NCBI GenBank assembly: GCA_014526335.1
Contig: JACTAT010000012.1
Coordinates: 963,318 to 1,027,317, forward strand
Origin: Chrysaora quinquecirrha
Taxonomy: Eukaryota > Cnidaria > Scyphozoa > Semaeostomeae > Pelagiidae
Direction of reading: 5' to 3'
Length of the DNA: 64,000 bases
Shown here: positions 34,701-44,539 of the stretch, piece after piece
Numbering within the stretch: the first letter of the stretch is position 1
Layout: each line of letters starts with the position of its first letter
Made by a program: the position numbers and the translations under genes
Notes under the pieces: model-generated
Database searches by the model: none
Seen by the model: only the letters and a program-made list of their open reading frames with translations
Told to the model about the DNA's origin: nothing

Positions 34701-35441
34701 AACCTGTGTATAGCTATTTCTTATAAAGTGTTCCCTTAATTACACACTTGAAGATCCGGTATATAACTGGGCTAGGATTTCGTTTTTATGCATTTGATCA
34801 TGCATTTTACTGTTATTTTGCAAGATTATACTCTGCAAATCGAACGCATTCCCTCTTCGCTAGGTTGACTTTGGAATATGCCTCTATTTGAATAATTCCC
34901 CTTCGAATATACATCACCCCTTAAACGTTGTAATTATATGCAGCTATGTACATCTACATCTACCAAATACTGTCTTCCTTCTAAAAGAAGATTCTTACAG
35001 GGGTGACAGCCAGAGTTGAAAGTAAGAAATACTTGAAAAACTCAGGAAGCAAGATACCCCTAGGCTAAATCAGCCCGATATATTAGTGGAAGTGCCCATG
35101 AGCCTCAACTGTGAATAATAATCAAAAGGAACGTATTGCATACTTTCAACAATCAAATGGAACGTATTACGTACTTTCCACTCTGGATGTCACAGTAATA
35201 TGCTCTTCTGAGTCAATCCATGTCTTGTTTCTACCTTTAGATTCAGCTAGTGAAGTTCAGTATCATTACTGGATTCTTGTTTGATTTTCATTATAGATGG
35301 GTGACCTTTGACGATGTATTTGCATTTGAAGATCCCAGTTTCTTTTGTACGCAATGCTTTGATCTTCTTCATTATGATGAAAAGAAAAGAAAAATACACA
35401 ATTTTAAAGCTTATCATTTTGATGGAAGTTATAATTGTCAG
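22706..35441 (+). CDS. SNAPC3: snRNA-activating protein complex subunit 3 (SNAP50), nine exons
   Basis: Exons: 22,706-22,906; 26,561-26,635; 28,863-28,937; 29,477-29,515; 31,260-31,361; 31,734-31,816; 32,768-32,938; 33,621-33,728; 35,297-35,441. All junctions are GT-AG and phases fit, giving about 333 residues; the human protein is about 411. Diagnostic sequence: 'GYPYYYCHQGNCEH' (residues 228-241, Cys234/His235/Cys239/His241), 'CSVCDLYTAKWVTFDD' (Cys276, Cys279) and 'DPSFFCTQCF' (Cys302, Cys305), the conserved zinc-binding core of this family. SNAPC3 is the SNAPc subunit that helps bind the proximal sequence element of snRNA promoters for Pol II and Pol III in the nucleus. The start Met is the first in an open frame and could be extended by an upstream exon. 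A segment between exons 2 and 3 present in the human protein was not found. The last exon ends at a donor (CAG then GTAATT), so a short final exon is needed. Confidence 0.9.
23031..24463 (-). mobile_element. GATA-tailed LINE, 5'-truncated copy in SNAPC3 intron 1
   Basis: About 96% identical by eye to the RT half and 3' UTR of the element at 49,225-50,656. Its (TATC)n/(GATA)n tail is at 23,031-23,054 and it stops abruptly at 24,463 upstream of the RT 'ANYRPVSL' block. At least three single-base losses break the frame: in a C run near 24,015, in a T run near 23,955, and near 23,413. Orientation is opposite to the host gene. Confidence 0.9.
23350..24439 (-). pseudogene. LINE reverse transcriptase fragment, frameshifted
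   Basis: It carries RT blocks 'YRPVSLTSVCCK', 'DFSKAFDTVPHGRL' (first catalytic Asp), 'SGVPQGTVLGP' and, after a frameshift, 'FADDCLLYEE' (catalytic DD), then the C-terminal thumb and connector. It keeps a Trp codon ('SACAWDPY') where the 50-kb copy has a stop. It therefore shows what each copy lost: this copy by indels, the other by a nonsense change. Confidence 0.85.
24581..24617. repeat. 14-bp inverted repeat, 7-base loop
   Basis: TGTATAATACAAGC and its exact reverse complement flank TTTAAGT. A small hairpin in SNAPC3 intron 1 with no evident function. Confidence 0.7.
24984..25342. mobile_element. Mariner-like MITE in SNAPC3 intron 1
   Basis: The ends TACAGGCTGGCCAAAAAGG and CCACCCTGTAT mirror one another (CAGGsTGGyC type) and both are bordered by TA, the target duplicated by Tc1/mariner elements. 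The interior has no transposase motif. A 93-codon minus frame inside has no recognisable relatives. Confidence 0.4.
25345..26550. other. SNAPC3 intron 1, remainder
   Basis: No exon-like segment with fitting phase, RNA gene or tandem repeat was found. Confidence 0.3.
26894..27096. mobile_element. Palindromic MITE in SNAPC3 intron 2
   Basis: The left arm starts TTCCGCAAAAGATGGCGGCC and the right arm ends with its reverse complement. Arms of about 85 bases with a few indels flank a ~35-base loop. The transcript would fold into a long hairpin. Confidence 0.8.
27348..27527. repeat. AAAAT/AAATTA-type simple repeat
   Basis: About 180 bases of AAAATAAAAT and AAATTAAAAT pentamer and hexamer variants in SNAPC3 intron 2. 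Confidence 0.9.
28423..28787. mobile_element. GACAGGGTTTT-TIR MITE, 365-bp copy in SNAPC3 intron 2
   Basis: It begins GACAGGGTTTTTTCCTGCAA and ends with the inverse. The subterminal 'CAATCTAGCAAAGAGGGTA' block is present at both ends. The interior contains TGACGTCA and the same 'GATTTCAAAAA...TTAATTGGC' order as the longer copy at 56.65 kb, in opposite orientation to the 9.8-kb fragment. Confidence 0.85.
28940..29470. other. SNAPC3 intron 3
   Basis: No feature beyond a diverged inverted repeat around 'TTAGCAAACCTC' and 'GAGATTTGCTAACGTTGGC' (about 29,237-29,330). A 205-codon frame spanning this intron and exon 4 is a chance frame. Confidence 0.3.
30760..31030 (-). pseudogene. LINE ORF2 C-terminal remnant in SNAPC3 intron 4
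   Basis: A 70-codon minus-strand frame ends with 'FSFRGAKQWNSL' and a short basic helix, the characteristic last block of CR1/jockey-group LINE ORF2 proteins. No upstream RT remains. Confidence 0.55.
31997..32089 (-). tRNA. tRNA-Ile(UAU)-like with intron, copy 1, probably pseudogene
   Basis: On the minus strand it starts GCTCCAGTGGCACAGTCGG, has anticodon loop CTTATAA (UAU), then a 19-base stretch where eukaryotic tRNA-Ile(UAU) genes carry an intron, and ends with a perfect T arm (GAGAG/CTCTC). Mismatches at 5-68, 12-23 and 31-39 suggest it is not functional. A and B boxes are intact. Confidence 0.6.
32170..32262 (-). tRNA. tRNA-Ile(UAU)-like with intron, copy 2, probably pseudogene
   Basis: Same layout as copy 1, with a perfect acceptor stem (GCTCCAG/CTGGAGC) and a fully paired anticodon stem. 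It keeps the 12-23 mismatch and has two mismatches in the T stem (GAGAG against CAGTC). Copies 1 and 2 are damaged in different places. Confidence 0.6.
32343..32408 (-). pseudogene. tRNA-like copy 3, hybrid or truncated
   Basis: The 3' half (T arm and CTGGAGCA acceptor) equals the other copies. The 5' half is replaced by a sequence with an A-box-like TAGTGCAACAGTTAG and no isoleucine anticodon arm. It resembles a tRNA-derived SINE head or a recombinant. Confidence 0.45.
33340..33557 (-). mobile_element. tRNA-derived SINE in SNAPC3 intron 7
   Basis: The minus-strand head has a perfect A box (TGGCCGAGTGG) and B box (GGTTCGAATCT) 40-odd bases apart, resembling a class II (Leu/Ser-like) tRNA. 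A ~120-base non-tRNA body follows. It looks like a SINE rather than a gene because a 5' acceptor stem does not pair with a 3' partner. Confidence 0.6.
33735..35290. other. SNAPC3 intron 8
   Basis: Contains a T-run with LINE 3' UTR-like sequence (34,300-34,400) and a foldback at 34,490-34,615; no exon is seen otherwise. Confidence 0.35.
34490..34615. repeat. 36-bp inverted repeat, ~54-base loop
   Basis: The GAGAAGCTGGTGCGAAAATG arm (34,490-34,525) is mirrored at 34,580-34,615 with two or three mismatches. A short foldback or MITE in SNAPC3 intron 8. Confidence 0.8.
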
Positions 35442-35529
35442 GTAATTTGTTTTTTTAGAAATGTACCCCCGTTTTGTACTTTATTTACAGAGAACCATAA
35501 TCTAGAACTAACACCGTTTGTTGTATCAG

Positions 35530-36450
35530 CTCCATTTTTATGTCCGAAGGACTTATTGGTGTCGTGGAACGCACGTATACATAGACATAGGGGCCCTATG
35601 GGCATGTTCGAAGAACGACTCTGGTTCAATATAGCTAATTAGGTCAAATGATGAAAGATGTTTGTCTCTATGCACAACGGTGACGATAACGATTATGGCG
35701 ATAATGGTGGTGGTTATGATGATGATGTGGATGACCACGATGATTGTGATGCTGTTGGTAGGGGTGATTGTGCTGTTGGGTGGGTATGGTGGTGGTGGTA
35801 GAGGTGGATGTGGTGCTGAAGGTAGGGGTGCTTGTGGTGGTTGTGATAGGGGTGATCGTGGTGATGGTTGTACGGGTGGTTGTGGTGGTGGTGATAGGGG
35901 TGGTTTGGTGATGGTTGTAGGGGTGATTGTGGTGGTGGTGTCGTTCCTTTAGATCTTGCTGCAGCCACACCATCAATGATGGTGATGGTAATCATGATGA
36001 TGACGATGGTGATTATTATTAATTTTATTATTATTATTATTATCATGACGATTTTCATCCTGAGGATGTAATAATGACGATTTGTTTTGAAAGCTGTTTT
36101 GAAATTGCCGCTTTTTGCCAAGACTCTTTGATCAATGTTGAGAATGCGTGAAATGTCATTTACCAAACCAAGGTGGCAATTTGCCAGTTTCATATGGAAA
36201 ACAACATGAGTCATATGCAATCAAGCTTGTGCGAGGAGACATGACCTTAAATTGACAAAGGGGCTTGCTGGCCTTGATTATGAAGAACTAACCGCAAATT
36301 GCGCATAAATGGCCGAGACGATGGCCCTAATGTCATTCTTGACAATGGCCCTATTGTTACACGTTTTCCATTGTTCAAGCGTTGGTTAGTTAGTAAGTTA
36401 GTGAGTGACATCCACTCCACAACAATATGTTCGAATTCTTCGAACATAAA
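35530..36450 (-). repeat. Dispersed repeat matching the inverted flanks of the 56-60 kb Penelope insertion
   Basis: Its reverse complement aligns piecewise to 56,405-56,640, 57,765-57,950 and 59,340-59,760. The MITE (56,646-57,752) and the Penelope segment (57,956-59,349) of that locus are absent here. Includes a GGT/GTG-rich minisatellite at 35,700-35,950. Confidence 0.75.
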
Positions 36451-36475
36451 AATTGGTAGGTAGGTAGGTAGATAG

Positions 36476-36910
36476 GCATATAGACGCTTTTTGCTGCCAA
36501 AACGTAACAAAAGATAAACCACAAACGATAGGAATGAAACTTTGAAATCGCAGTTAAGTTTTGTCGTTAGTGGGCATAATTGACAAAATGCAATTGCTTG
36601 CCAAAAACATCAATTAGTATCAACTGTAAGTGTAGCGCAGTGGAATAATGCGCTTGATTCTTGGGCTAAGGGTTGTGAGTTCGATCCACTATGCAGGAAC
36701 ATTCTAACATCAAGATTTTCGAAACTAAAAATTTGACACCATGATTTTCTCGCAAAAAAACCGGCTCGGTCGAGCTTCGAAAAAAAGGTTTGACATCACT
36801 CTCATCATCGTTGTCTTCTTCTTCGTCATCTTCGTCATTATTATCATCATCTTCATCGTTATTATCATCATCATCAGCGTCCTTCGGACATTGCTACAGC
36901 GTTGCTATTT
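36476..36910 (+). mobile_element. tRNA-derived SINE-like repeat, copy 2
   Basis: A box TAGCGCAGTGG and B box GAGTTCGATCC are both good. It matches 13,676-13,975 and, after a jump, 14,930-15,047, so about 950 bases of copy 1 (including its ATC microsatellite) are not present here. Lies just downstream of the last certain SNAPC3 exon. Confidence 0.65.
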
Positions 36911-37613
36911 TTGATTTACCGAGTGAGTTTTTTTGGCTTAGAGGGCAAAATCATGTTTCCTGTGACCTGTGTTCCTTGTCCTTCGGGCAAATTCAATCCA
37001 GCGTTAACAATAGAACGTTAATAAAGCGTTTCATGTTTCTGAACTCTCCATGCGAACAATTTTGTTAGAGGTGAAACACCGATCAGCTTGAAAATATGAA
37101 TTTTCAAAGATTCTTGGAATCATAAAAGAAATTTCTTTCATAATGAGAATCTTGATGTGTATACTTGTTGCTTTGACAATCCACAAATTTCTTCTTTTAA
37201 AAGCAACACACACGACAGACACGAGGTGCATGTCGGCTGGCTTTAGGCCTATTGCTTGTATGTTGCTTAATGGGGCTGTCAAAAAGCGGCATGCTTGTGT
37301 CAGACTTATTTTTAATTGTTGGCCTTCCACCATTAGCGCTGAGCCTCTCCAGCACCCCTTAACTGAATAACAGAATCCTGATCCGATAATTGTCACTATG
37401 CCCTGTCCATCCGCGAGTCATCTGAAGGTTCCTTCCGTTTATTCTGTTTCTTCATATCCCTAAACACTGGTACAAATGCAAAAGGATCGAAAAAAATCAA
37501 TCACTCCCCGATGTTTTGCTACCTTGTGTAGATTATTATTAATCACCCATTCTAAAAGTAACATATTAAAAACCTTTGACGATTCAATTGAAACCACTTG
37601 ATTCCTTTTCTAG

Positions 37614-37628
37614 GACATATCAAAATAA
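37614..37628 (+). CDS. SNAPC3: Possible last SNAPC3 exon (four codons and stop)
   Basis: An acceptor (TTTTCTAG) at 37,613 followed in phase 0 by Asp-Ile-Ser-Lys-stop would close the SNAPC3 frame left open at 35,441. The chain works arithmetically, but the exon is tiny. Reading through the donor at 35,442 into repeat-derived sequence is the alternative. Confidence 0.25.
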   Translation, partial: DISK

Positions 37629-38348
37629 AGGAATGGCTACAGTGGTGTTCACAAAAGTATTTGATCCAATTTGTTCTTTTGAAGTTGTTCATTCAGAACC
37701 GAAGATGAACTGTTCAATCATTCAGAACTGTTCAGTTTACAGCTATTTTTCTGTGAGGTAGGAGAAATAGACACAGGAAAGACATCAAGATCTGAACACT
37801 GCAATGATATATAAGATACACTTAAGAGCTATTTGTGTATTCAGTTTGTATCTTACCCATGTTTTCTCTACTTGATATTTGATATAATTGACTGTTGCAT
37901 TAGTGGAGTAACTCTGAATTAATTTTGTAAAAAGGAGCTTTATTAATGGCCAAACTAAAATCTCTGTTTCTTTGCCTTCTACCGTAACTGGATTATCTGC
38001 AGAGTGGGAACTGACGACGTATAGTTAATATATAAAATAATTAATATAAAATCTCTCCTATGGTAGAATCTTACCAAAATTAAACCACGTAAACTTCAAA
38101 CTAATATATGTATCTGGTAGACAAATTTAAACCATACCTGCACTTTCGTCGGAGTAATCTAAACTAAGAAATATGTAGGCATAAATGCAGGTGTAACGCA
38201 ACCAGCAAACTAAGCAGGGTAAAAATCAAAAGATAAGGAATGTTGGGGGAATGTTTAACTGGAGAGTATGGTCTGAATGTCCTCCATTCTATTATATGCA
38301 TGTATCAAGCTTTGCTTCAATTTTTATTTCAAATTTTCGCCTAGACAA

Positions 38349-38880
38349 TTTTTTTTTTTCAAATTCGACGCTATATCATGTGATACATGGTCTACAACTA
38401 CACTACAACATAACAAAAAATACAATGTTAATTAGAAAAAGATACGTAAGTTACATGACAGTTGAGTGTTAATAAAAATTAAGGTTCTAAAAAGCTCTAG
38501 TTTTTTTTTTTTTTTTTTTTTTTAATTTGCTTGTAAGCGTTTATCATATATAGTTGAAATGAATTCGCTTGTATCTTTTATCAAAGTTTCATTTTCGCAT
38601 GTCATTAGATATATGAATTTTTGTTCATTTGTTGGGATCGATTTAAATTGGGGACATAGATTTTCAATCTTTTCAAGGAAAATCTTGCGTTCAAAGTTGT
38701 AATTTTACAGGATAACAAAAGTGTGTTTCATTTTCTACTTCATTGCTACAGTATTTGCAGAATCTTTGATCTCTTTCAATGGGGGTTTCAAGTGTCTCCC
38801 TTTTCAATTGCTAGGCAATGGTCGCTAAGTCTTAATTTTGAGAAGAATCTTCTACATTTTCGATTTTGGATTAAGTATAG
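38349..38880 (-). mobile_element. LINE 3' fragment, minus strand
   Basis: Read on the minus strand, a frame beginning at 38,880 encodes 'KCRRFFSKLRLSDHCLAIEKGRHLKPP' and then a Cys-x2-Cys / His-x4 cluster near 38,740, a LINE ORF2 C terminus. It decays into a 3' UTR that ends in a long A run (T run at 38,349 and another at 38,501-38,523). It meets the plus-strand LINE head to head at 38,880. Confidence 0.65.
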
Positions 38881-40526
38881 ATCCAGTTACTGCTGCAATC
38901 GAAAAATACCGCTCTCATCCTAGCGTAATATTGATAAAAAACCATAATGAAAATATAGAGGCTTTCGACTTCAAAAGGGCCTCTATTGTAGAGGTTCTTG
39001 GACAAGTTGATAGCCTCGATACTAAGAAAGCTTCACCTGTCGGTAGTATACCCGCTAAGGTTATTAAATATAATGTTGACATCGTTGCCTCTTACCTGCT
39101 AGACCTTTTCAATAAAAGTGTGGACAGAAACTCTTTCCCCGATGAAATGAAAGACGGTGATGTTAGCGCCCTTTTCAAAAATAGTGATTCATTTCAGAAG
39201 AAAAGCTATAGACCAATAACATTATTACCGTCTGTCTCCAAAGTTTTTGAGAGACTTTTGGCTAATCAAATGTTACCTATTGTGAACAAGTTTCTCTCAC
39301 CTAAAATCTGTGGCTATCGACAAGGGTACAATACCCAGCATGCTTTGCTAAAATTAATTCATACCTGTAAAAAGACCCTTGATAACAAGGGCTTCGTTGG
39401 AGCAGTGTTAATGGATTTATCTAAGGCCTTTGACTGTCTCAACCACGAACTTTTGGTTGCTAAATTAGAGGCATACGGCTTTAGCACAAGTTCCATACGA
39501 ATGATGCATAGCTATCTAACAGGTAGAAGGCAACGAGTGAAAGTAAATGGCTCATTCAGCTCTTGGAAAGAAATGAAATTAGGTGTCTCTCAAGGATCAG
39601 TTCTAGGGCCACTCTTGTTTAATATATTTATTAATGATATTTTTCTTTTGTTGAATGATACTGAAATCTGTAATTATGCAGATGATACGACAATTTACTG
39701 CTCTGATCAAGAATTACAGGAGGTTACAATAAGGCTTGAAAATGATGCTGCTGAACTTAGCAATTGGTTTGCAGAAAATTTTATGAAATTAAATGAAGAA
39801 AAATGCCACCTCTTAGTATTCGGTGAAAAGGATTGAAAAATTTCAATAAAAATTGGTCCCTCTGTGATTGAAGAGAGCAATGAAGAAAAATTGTTAGGTG
39901 TCGTGATTGACCAAAAGCTAAATTTTAAGCAACATTCAAATATGGTCTGTAGGAAGGCAAGCCAGAAGCTACATGCTCTTGCAAGAGCCTCAACGTATAT
40001 GCCGAAAGAAAAAACTAGAATGGTAATGAGAGCCTTTATAATGTCTCAGTTTAGCTACTGTCCGTTGGTATGGATGTTTCATGACAGACATATCAATGCA
40101 AAAATTAACCAAATCCACGAAAGGGCACTACGTATAGCGTATCAAGATCAGACCTCCAGTTTTGAAGAACTGCTAATTACAGATAAATCAGTCTCCATTC
40201 ATCAACGAAATCTGCAGTTGCTCGTCACCGAAATTTACAGAACAAAGATTAATCTAAATCCCTCTTTTATGAAAGAAATTTTTGCAGAGAGAAAGATAAA
40301 TTATAACTTAAGAGTTACCAACAACATATATGCGCCTAAACCTAGGACTACAGCCTATGGATTAGAAAATATAAGCTTTTTAGGACAAAATCTTTGGAAG
40401 GACTTACCATTGCATTTAAAGGAGTCCCATTCCGTAAAACATTTTGAAAACGACATCAAATTTTTGAATCTGAAGTGCAACTGTAGATTATGTAAAACTT
40501 ATATTGTAAATTTAGGGTATATTTAG
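38881..40526 (+). pseudogene. LINE reverse transcriptase, one in-frame stop
   Basis: RT blocks are all present: 'YRPITLLPSVSKVFERL', 'DLSKAFDCLNHELL' (Asp of motif A), 'SQGSVLGPLLFNIFIND', 'NYADDTTIY' (motif C), 'KCHLLVFG', then after a TGA at 39,834-39,836 'EEKLLGVVIDQKLNF' and the C-terminal 'FLGQNLWKDLPLHLKE' block, ending at 40,526. Both sides of the stop are in the same frame. Had the codon been CGA, CpG decay would explain the TGA. Confidence 0.85.
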
Positions 40527-40660
40527 AATAGCTTTTAAACTTAAATTGTGTTTTGCTTTTATTACTCATGCTGTTATTAATTATGGTTGGCATTAATTAG
40601 CCTATTGCTATCAGCTACGCCAATCTTAAACAAAGAATTCATTATTATTATTATTATGAT
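38881..40660 (+). mobile_element. CR1/jockey-group LINE, 5'-truncated, ATT tail
   Basis: Continuous RT to C terminus with only one in-frame stop, followed by a 3' UTR ending in (ATT)n at about 40,640-40,660. The endonuclease is missing; the left edge is the junction with the opposed LINE fragment. It is the least damaged RT in the window. Confidence 0.85.
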
Positions 40661-40669
40661 TTTTCTACA

Positions 40670-41297
40670 TAGAATGTTTATTTAGTTTGACAGCAGAAAG
40701 GATTTTATATCAATTATTTAGTTTGGGGGGCCCATCGGATGTATTAAACAGTAGTTCATTCCAGCCCCCTTCAGACTGAGAGAGTTACAGATGCACATTC
40801 AATAAATTTTCGTAAAACGGAAGCATGGCTATAATTGAGAATTGCAAAACGTAGCATTTGCACTAAAGGAATTTTCCTGAGTAGAGTTTTCAATACCTAC
40901 TGGTTTCTTCATGTGATTTTCTTAACAATAGAAATTGTGTCATTTTCTTAACATACATATAGCAGTTTATATGTTCAGGCGTCGGGGCTGCATCCGGTGT
41001 GGACTGCTATTTAATTAGGTCAATTGTGCCAAATTTTGTTTTGTACATAGAGAACTGTCTCCATTCCAAAGATGTTGAATCTATGCATCTTTTGCAGGAT
41101 GATCTTATGCATCTTTCACTGGTATTTCGTGGGTCGTAATGGGTTATTTATCCGAGAAATGCTTCTTGCATGAAGGGGAATTTATACTTTTCTTTGTTCT
41201 TCATATCTCTGTCATAAGTTGTTAAAGATATACGAAAGATGGCCTTAAATGACTTATTTAACTTGGACTGCTGTCAAAATATGGACCTTATTGTCAT
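40670..41297. other. Intergenic, nothing identified
   Basis: No coding block, RNA gene or repeat was recognised between the LINE tail and the TIR element. Confidence 0.3.
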
Positions 41298-42421
41298 AAT
41301 GTATAGTTGACATCCGCCATCTCGAACTCTCAAGGGAAACTGGAATTTTTTCGAGATAGCGAATGTTCGAAATAACGGATGCCCCATGTAAATATAAAAG
41401 ATTTATAGTTTATAGGTTAAAGAAGAATGAACACATTAAGAAACAGACATGTCCTTCTGTTACTCTGAGTTTCGTGCTCACGCACTTGTCAGAAAGACTA
41501 TACCAATGAAAATAACAATTGGACGCTAAGTAATGGGACGCTAAATGAGTAATTAACCAAGATGTAAAAATAGTATCTTTTGTCTTAAATTTATCACCTC
41601 TTGTAAACAAGTACTGCTGTAATTCGGAATATTTTTTCATTGGTATAGTCTGTCTGACGAGTGCGTGAGCACGAAACTCAGAGTAACAGAAGGACATGTC
41701 TGTTTCTTAATGTGTTCACTCTGCTTTATGTTTGCTCTATACTCGCGTATATCGAGCACTATAGCCAGGATAGGCACTCTCTACTCGAGTCAGATGTAGT
41801 TTATAGGTAATATAGCCTGATTAACATGCATGGTTACTGATTCCAAATTTAATCAAACAAGTCAGTTATTTTTTAAAATAGGAGTCCAGTGTCGTCTGCT
41901 TTCATGGATTAATTTCATCCCTACTATCGCTGAACTTAAGATAATGGTGATGCAGCACATCTCCGCGCGCTAAAGCAGGCAGAGATTACAGGCATCACCT
42001 CTGTGTGGGCAAGACAGTTATGAAAGAGAAGAGCTACTTTCTGCCAGGAAATTCCTGTCAAGCTCTTGTACCCAATTATGTTATCATCATCGATCAAACT
42101 GTTTCTTCCGATAGCAGTATAGTAAAACTCTGATACTGGCAATCCAGCGTGCCATCCCCGCTAGACGAGCATATTTTCGGCCTGTCCCTTTATCCAGTTC
42201 TGCAGATAATTTGTTAAAGCTCGAGGCAAAGAGCAGTTGTTCCTCCATTTACAATCGAAAATGGTTCAAGACAGCGAATGTTCGAAATAACCGGCATTCG
42301 AGATAGCGGATGATTTTTCTATAAAAACCCACTCGTGCCAAATCGAGGGGAGAATGAAAAATCTTTAAAGATAACGAATGTTCGAGATAGCAGACAGTCG
42401 AGATCGCGGATGTCAACTGTA
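41298..42421. mobile_element. 1.1-kb TIR element, pogo/Tc1-like ends
   Basis: The left end (TAGTTGACATCCGCCATCTCGAA) and right end mirror each other, with repeated 'CGAGATAGCGGATG' and 'GTTCGAAATAAC' words near both ends. No transposase is recognised inside. It contains another foldback. Confidence 0.7.
41411..41728. mobile_element. Nested foldback with ~90-bp arms
   Basis: The arm GAACACATTAAGAAACAGAC...CACGCACTTGTCAGAAAGACTATACCAATG (41,425-41,508) is inverted at 41,637-41,721 with few mismatches. Lies wholly within the 1.1-kb TIR element. Confidence 0.85.
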
Positions 42422-42909
42422 TTTGCAACTAATAAACGTTCGCTGCTGTAGGAAAACGGGATGAAATCAGCATGATTTTTGTGTTGTGTTTTTAGCCCAG
42501 GTTTTTAGCTGTACTTTGTGCCTTAATCGTTTGCAAGTTGTGTGATCGTTATTACAGTTTTTGCAAAGGATAATCAATTGTCGTCACAAACCCTTTACCT
42601 AGGGGCGATTCACTATTTGAAAACACTACGCACCCTTTATAACAGCCTATTGTTTTCACGAAACTCCATTGGAAATCCTTTTGGTTAGTAAAAAACTCGT
42701 ACGCCTTTTGAAAAGTGAATGCCCTTCGCTCCCGACCATCGGACGTTCGTTAATCCTTTAAATTACCGCTTGTGCTACAAACACTGCTGGCGTACATGGG
42801 GCCTTATATTGCAGCATATGTCTAATAACAATGCAAGAATTTTCTTGCTGATGGAGAAAAAATGCGGCAAGAAGGGATTAAGCATTGTGAATTGCAATCT
42901 GTATTTTTT

Positions 42910-44535
42910 GAGTGGTTGCACGATGCTGAGACTGTTCGATGCTGAGACTGTTCGATGCTGAGACTGTTCGATGCTGAGACTGTTCGATGATGATACTGTT
43001 CGATGCTGAGACTGTTGGATGCTTAGACTGTTTGATGCTGAGACTGTTCGATGCTATGGGACTGTTCGATGCTGAGACTGTTCGATGCTGAGACTATTCG
43101 ATGCTGAGACTGGTCGATGATGATACTGTTCGATGCTGAGACTGTTCGATGGTGAGACTGTTCGGTGCTGAGACTGTTCGATGCTGAGACTGTTCGATGC
43201 TGAGACTGTTCGATGCTGAGACTGTTCGGTGCTGAGACTGTTCGATCCTGAGACTGTTCGATGCTGGGACTGTTCGATGCTGAGACTGTTCTATGCTGAG
43301 ACTGTTCGATGCTGAGACTGTTTGATGCTGAGACTATTCGATGCTGAGACTGGTCGATGATGATACTCTTCGATCCTGAGACTGTTCGATGCTGGGACTG
43401 TTCGATCCTGAGACTGTTCGATGCTGAGACTGTTCGATGCTGAGACTGTTCTATGCTGAGACTGTTCGGTGCTGAGACTGTTCGATCCTGAGACTGTTCG
43501 ATGCTGAGACTGTTCGATGCTGAGACTGTTCGATCCTGAGACTGTTCGATGCTTAGACTGGTCGATGATGATACTGTTCGATGCTGAGACTGTTTGATGC
43601 TGGGACTGTTGGATGCTTAGACTGTTCGATGCTGAGACTGTTCGGTGCTGAGACTGTTCGATGCTGAGACTGTTCGGTGCTGAGACTGTTCGATGCTGAG
43701 ACTGTTCGATGCTTAGACTGTTCTATGCTGAGACTATTCGATGCTTAGACTGTTCGATGCTGAAACTGTTCGATGCTGAGACTGTTCGATGCTTAGATGC
43801 TGAGACTGTTCTATGCTGAGACTGTTTGATGCTGAGACTGTTCGATGCTGAGACTGTTCGATGCTGAGACTGTTCGATGCTGATTGCTGAGACTGTTCGA
43901 TGCTGAGACTGTTCGATGCTGAGACTGTTCGATGCTGAGACTGTTCGATGCTGAGACTGTTCGGTGCTGAGACTGTTCGATGCTGAGACTGCTTAGACTG
44001 TTCTATGCTGAGACTATTCGATGACTGTTCGATGCTCTGTTTGATGCTGAGACTGTTCGATGCTTAGACTGTTCGATGCTTAGACTGAGACTGTTCGATG
44101 CTGAGACTGACTGTTCGATGCTGATTGCTGAGACTGTTCGATGCTGAGACTGTTCTGTTCGGTGCTGAGACTGTTGCTGAGACTGTTTCGATAGGCTGAG
44201 ACTGCTGAGACTGTTCTAGGCTGAGACTGTTCGATGCTGAGACTGTTCGATGCTGAGACTGTTCGATGCTGAGACTGTTCGATGCTGAGACTGTTCGATG
44301 CTGAGACTGTTCGATGCTGAGACTGTTCGATGCTGAGACTGTTCGATGCTGAGACTGTTCGATGCTGAGACTGGTCGATGATGATACTGTTCGATACTGA
44401 GACTGTTCGATGATGATACTGTTCGATGCTGAGACTGTTCGATGCTGAGACTGTTGGAGGCTTAGACTGTTCGATGCTGAGACTGTTCGGTGCTGAGACT
44501 GTTCGATGCTGAGACTGTTCGATGCTGAGACTGTT
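42910..44535. repeat. 16-bp minisatellite, about 100 copies
   Basis: GATGCTGAGACTGTTC is repeated almost without break for 1.6 kb, with recurring variants (GGTGCTGAG, GATGATGATACTG, CTTAGACTG, CTATGCTGAG). Around 43,980-44,220 the phase is scrambled by deletions and partial units. All frames meet TGA, so it is not coding. Confidence 0.97.
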
Positions 44536-44539
44536 TGTT

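Noticed and set aside
35250..35642. 130-codon ORF as a SNAPC3 terminal exon reading into 35,642
   Set aside because: Beyond 35,441 it runs through a good donor into dispersed-repeat sequence with no family resemblance.
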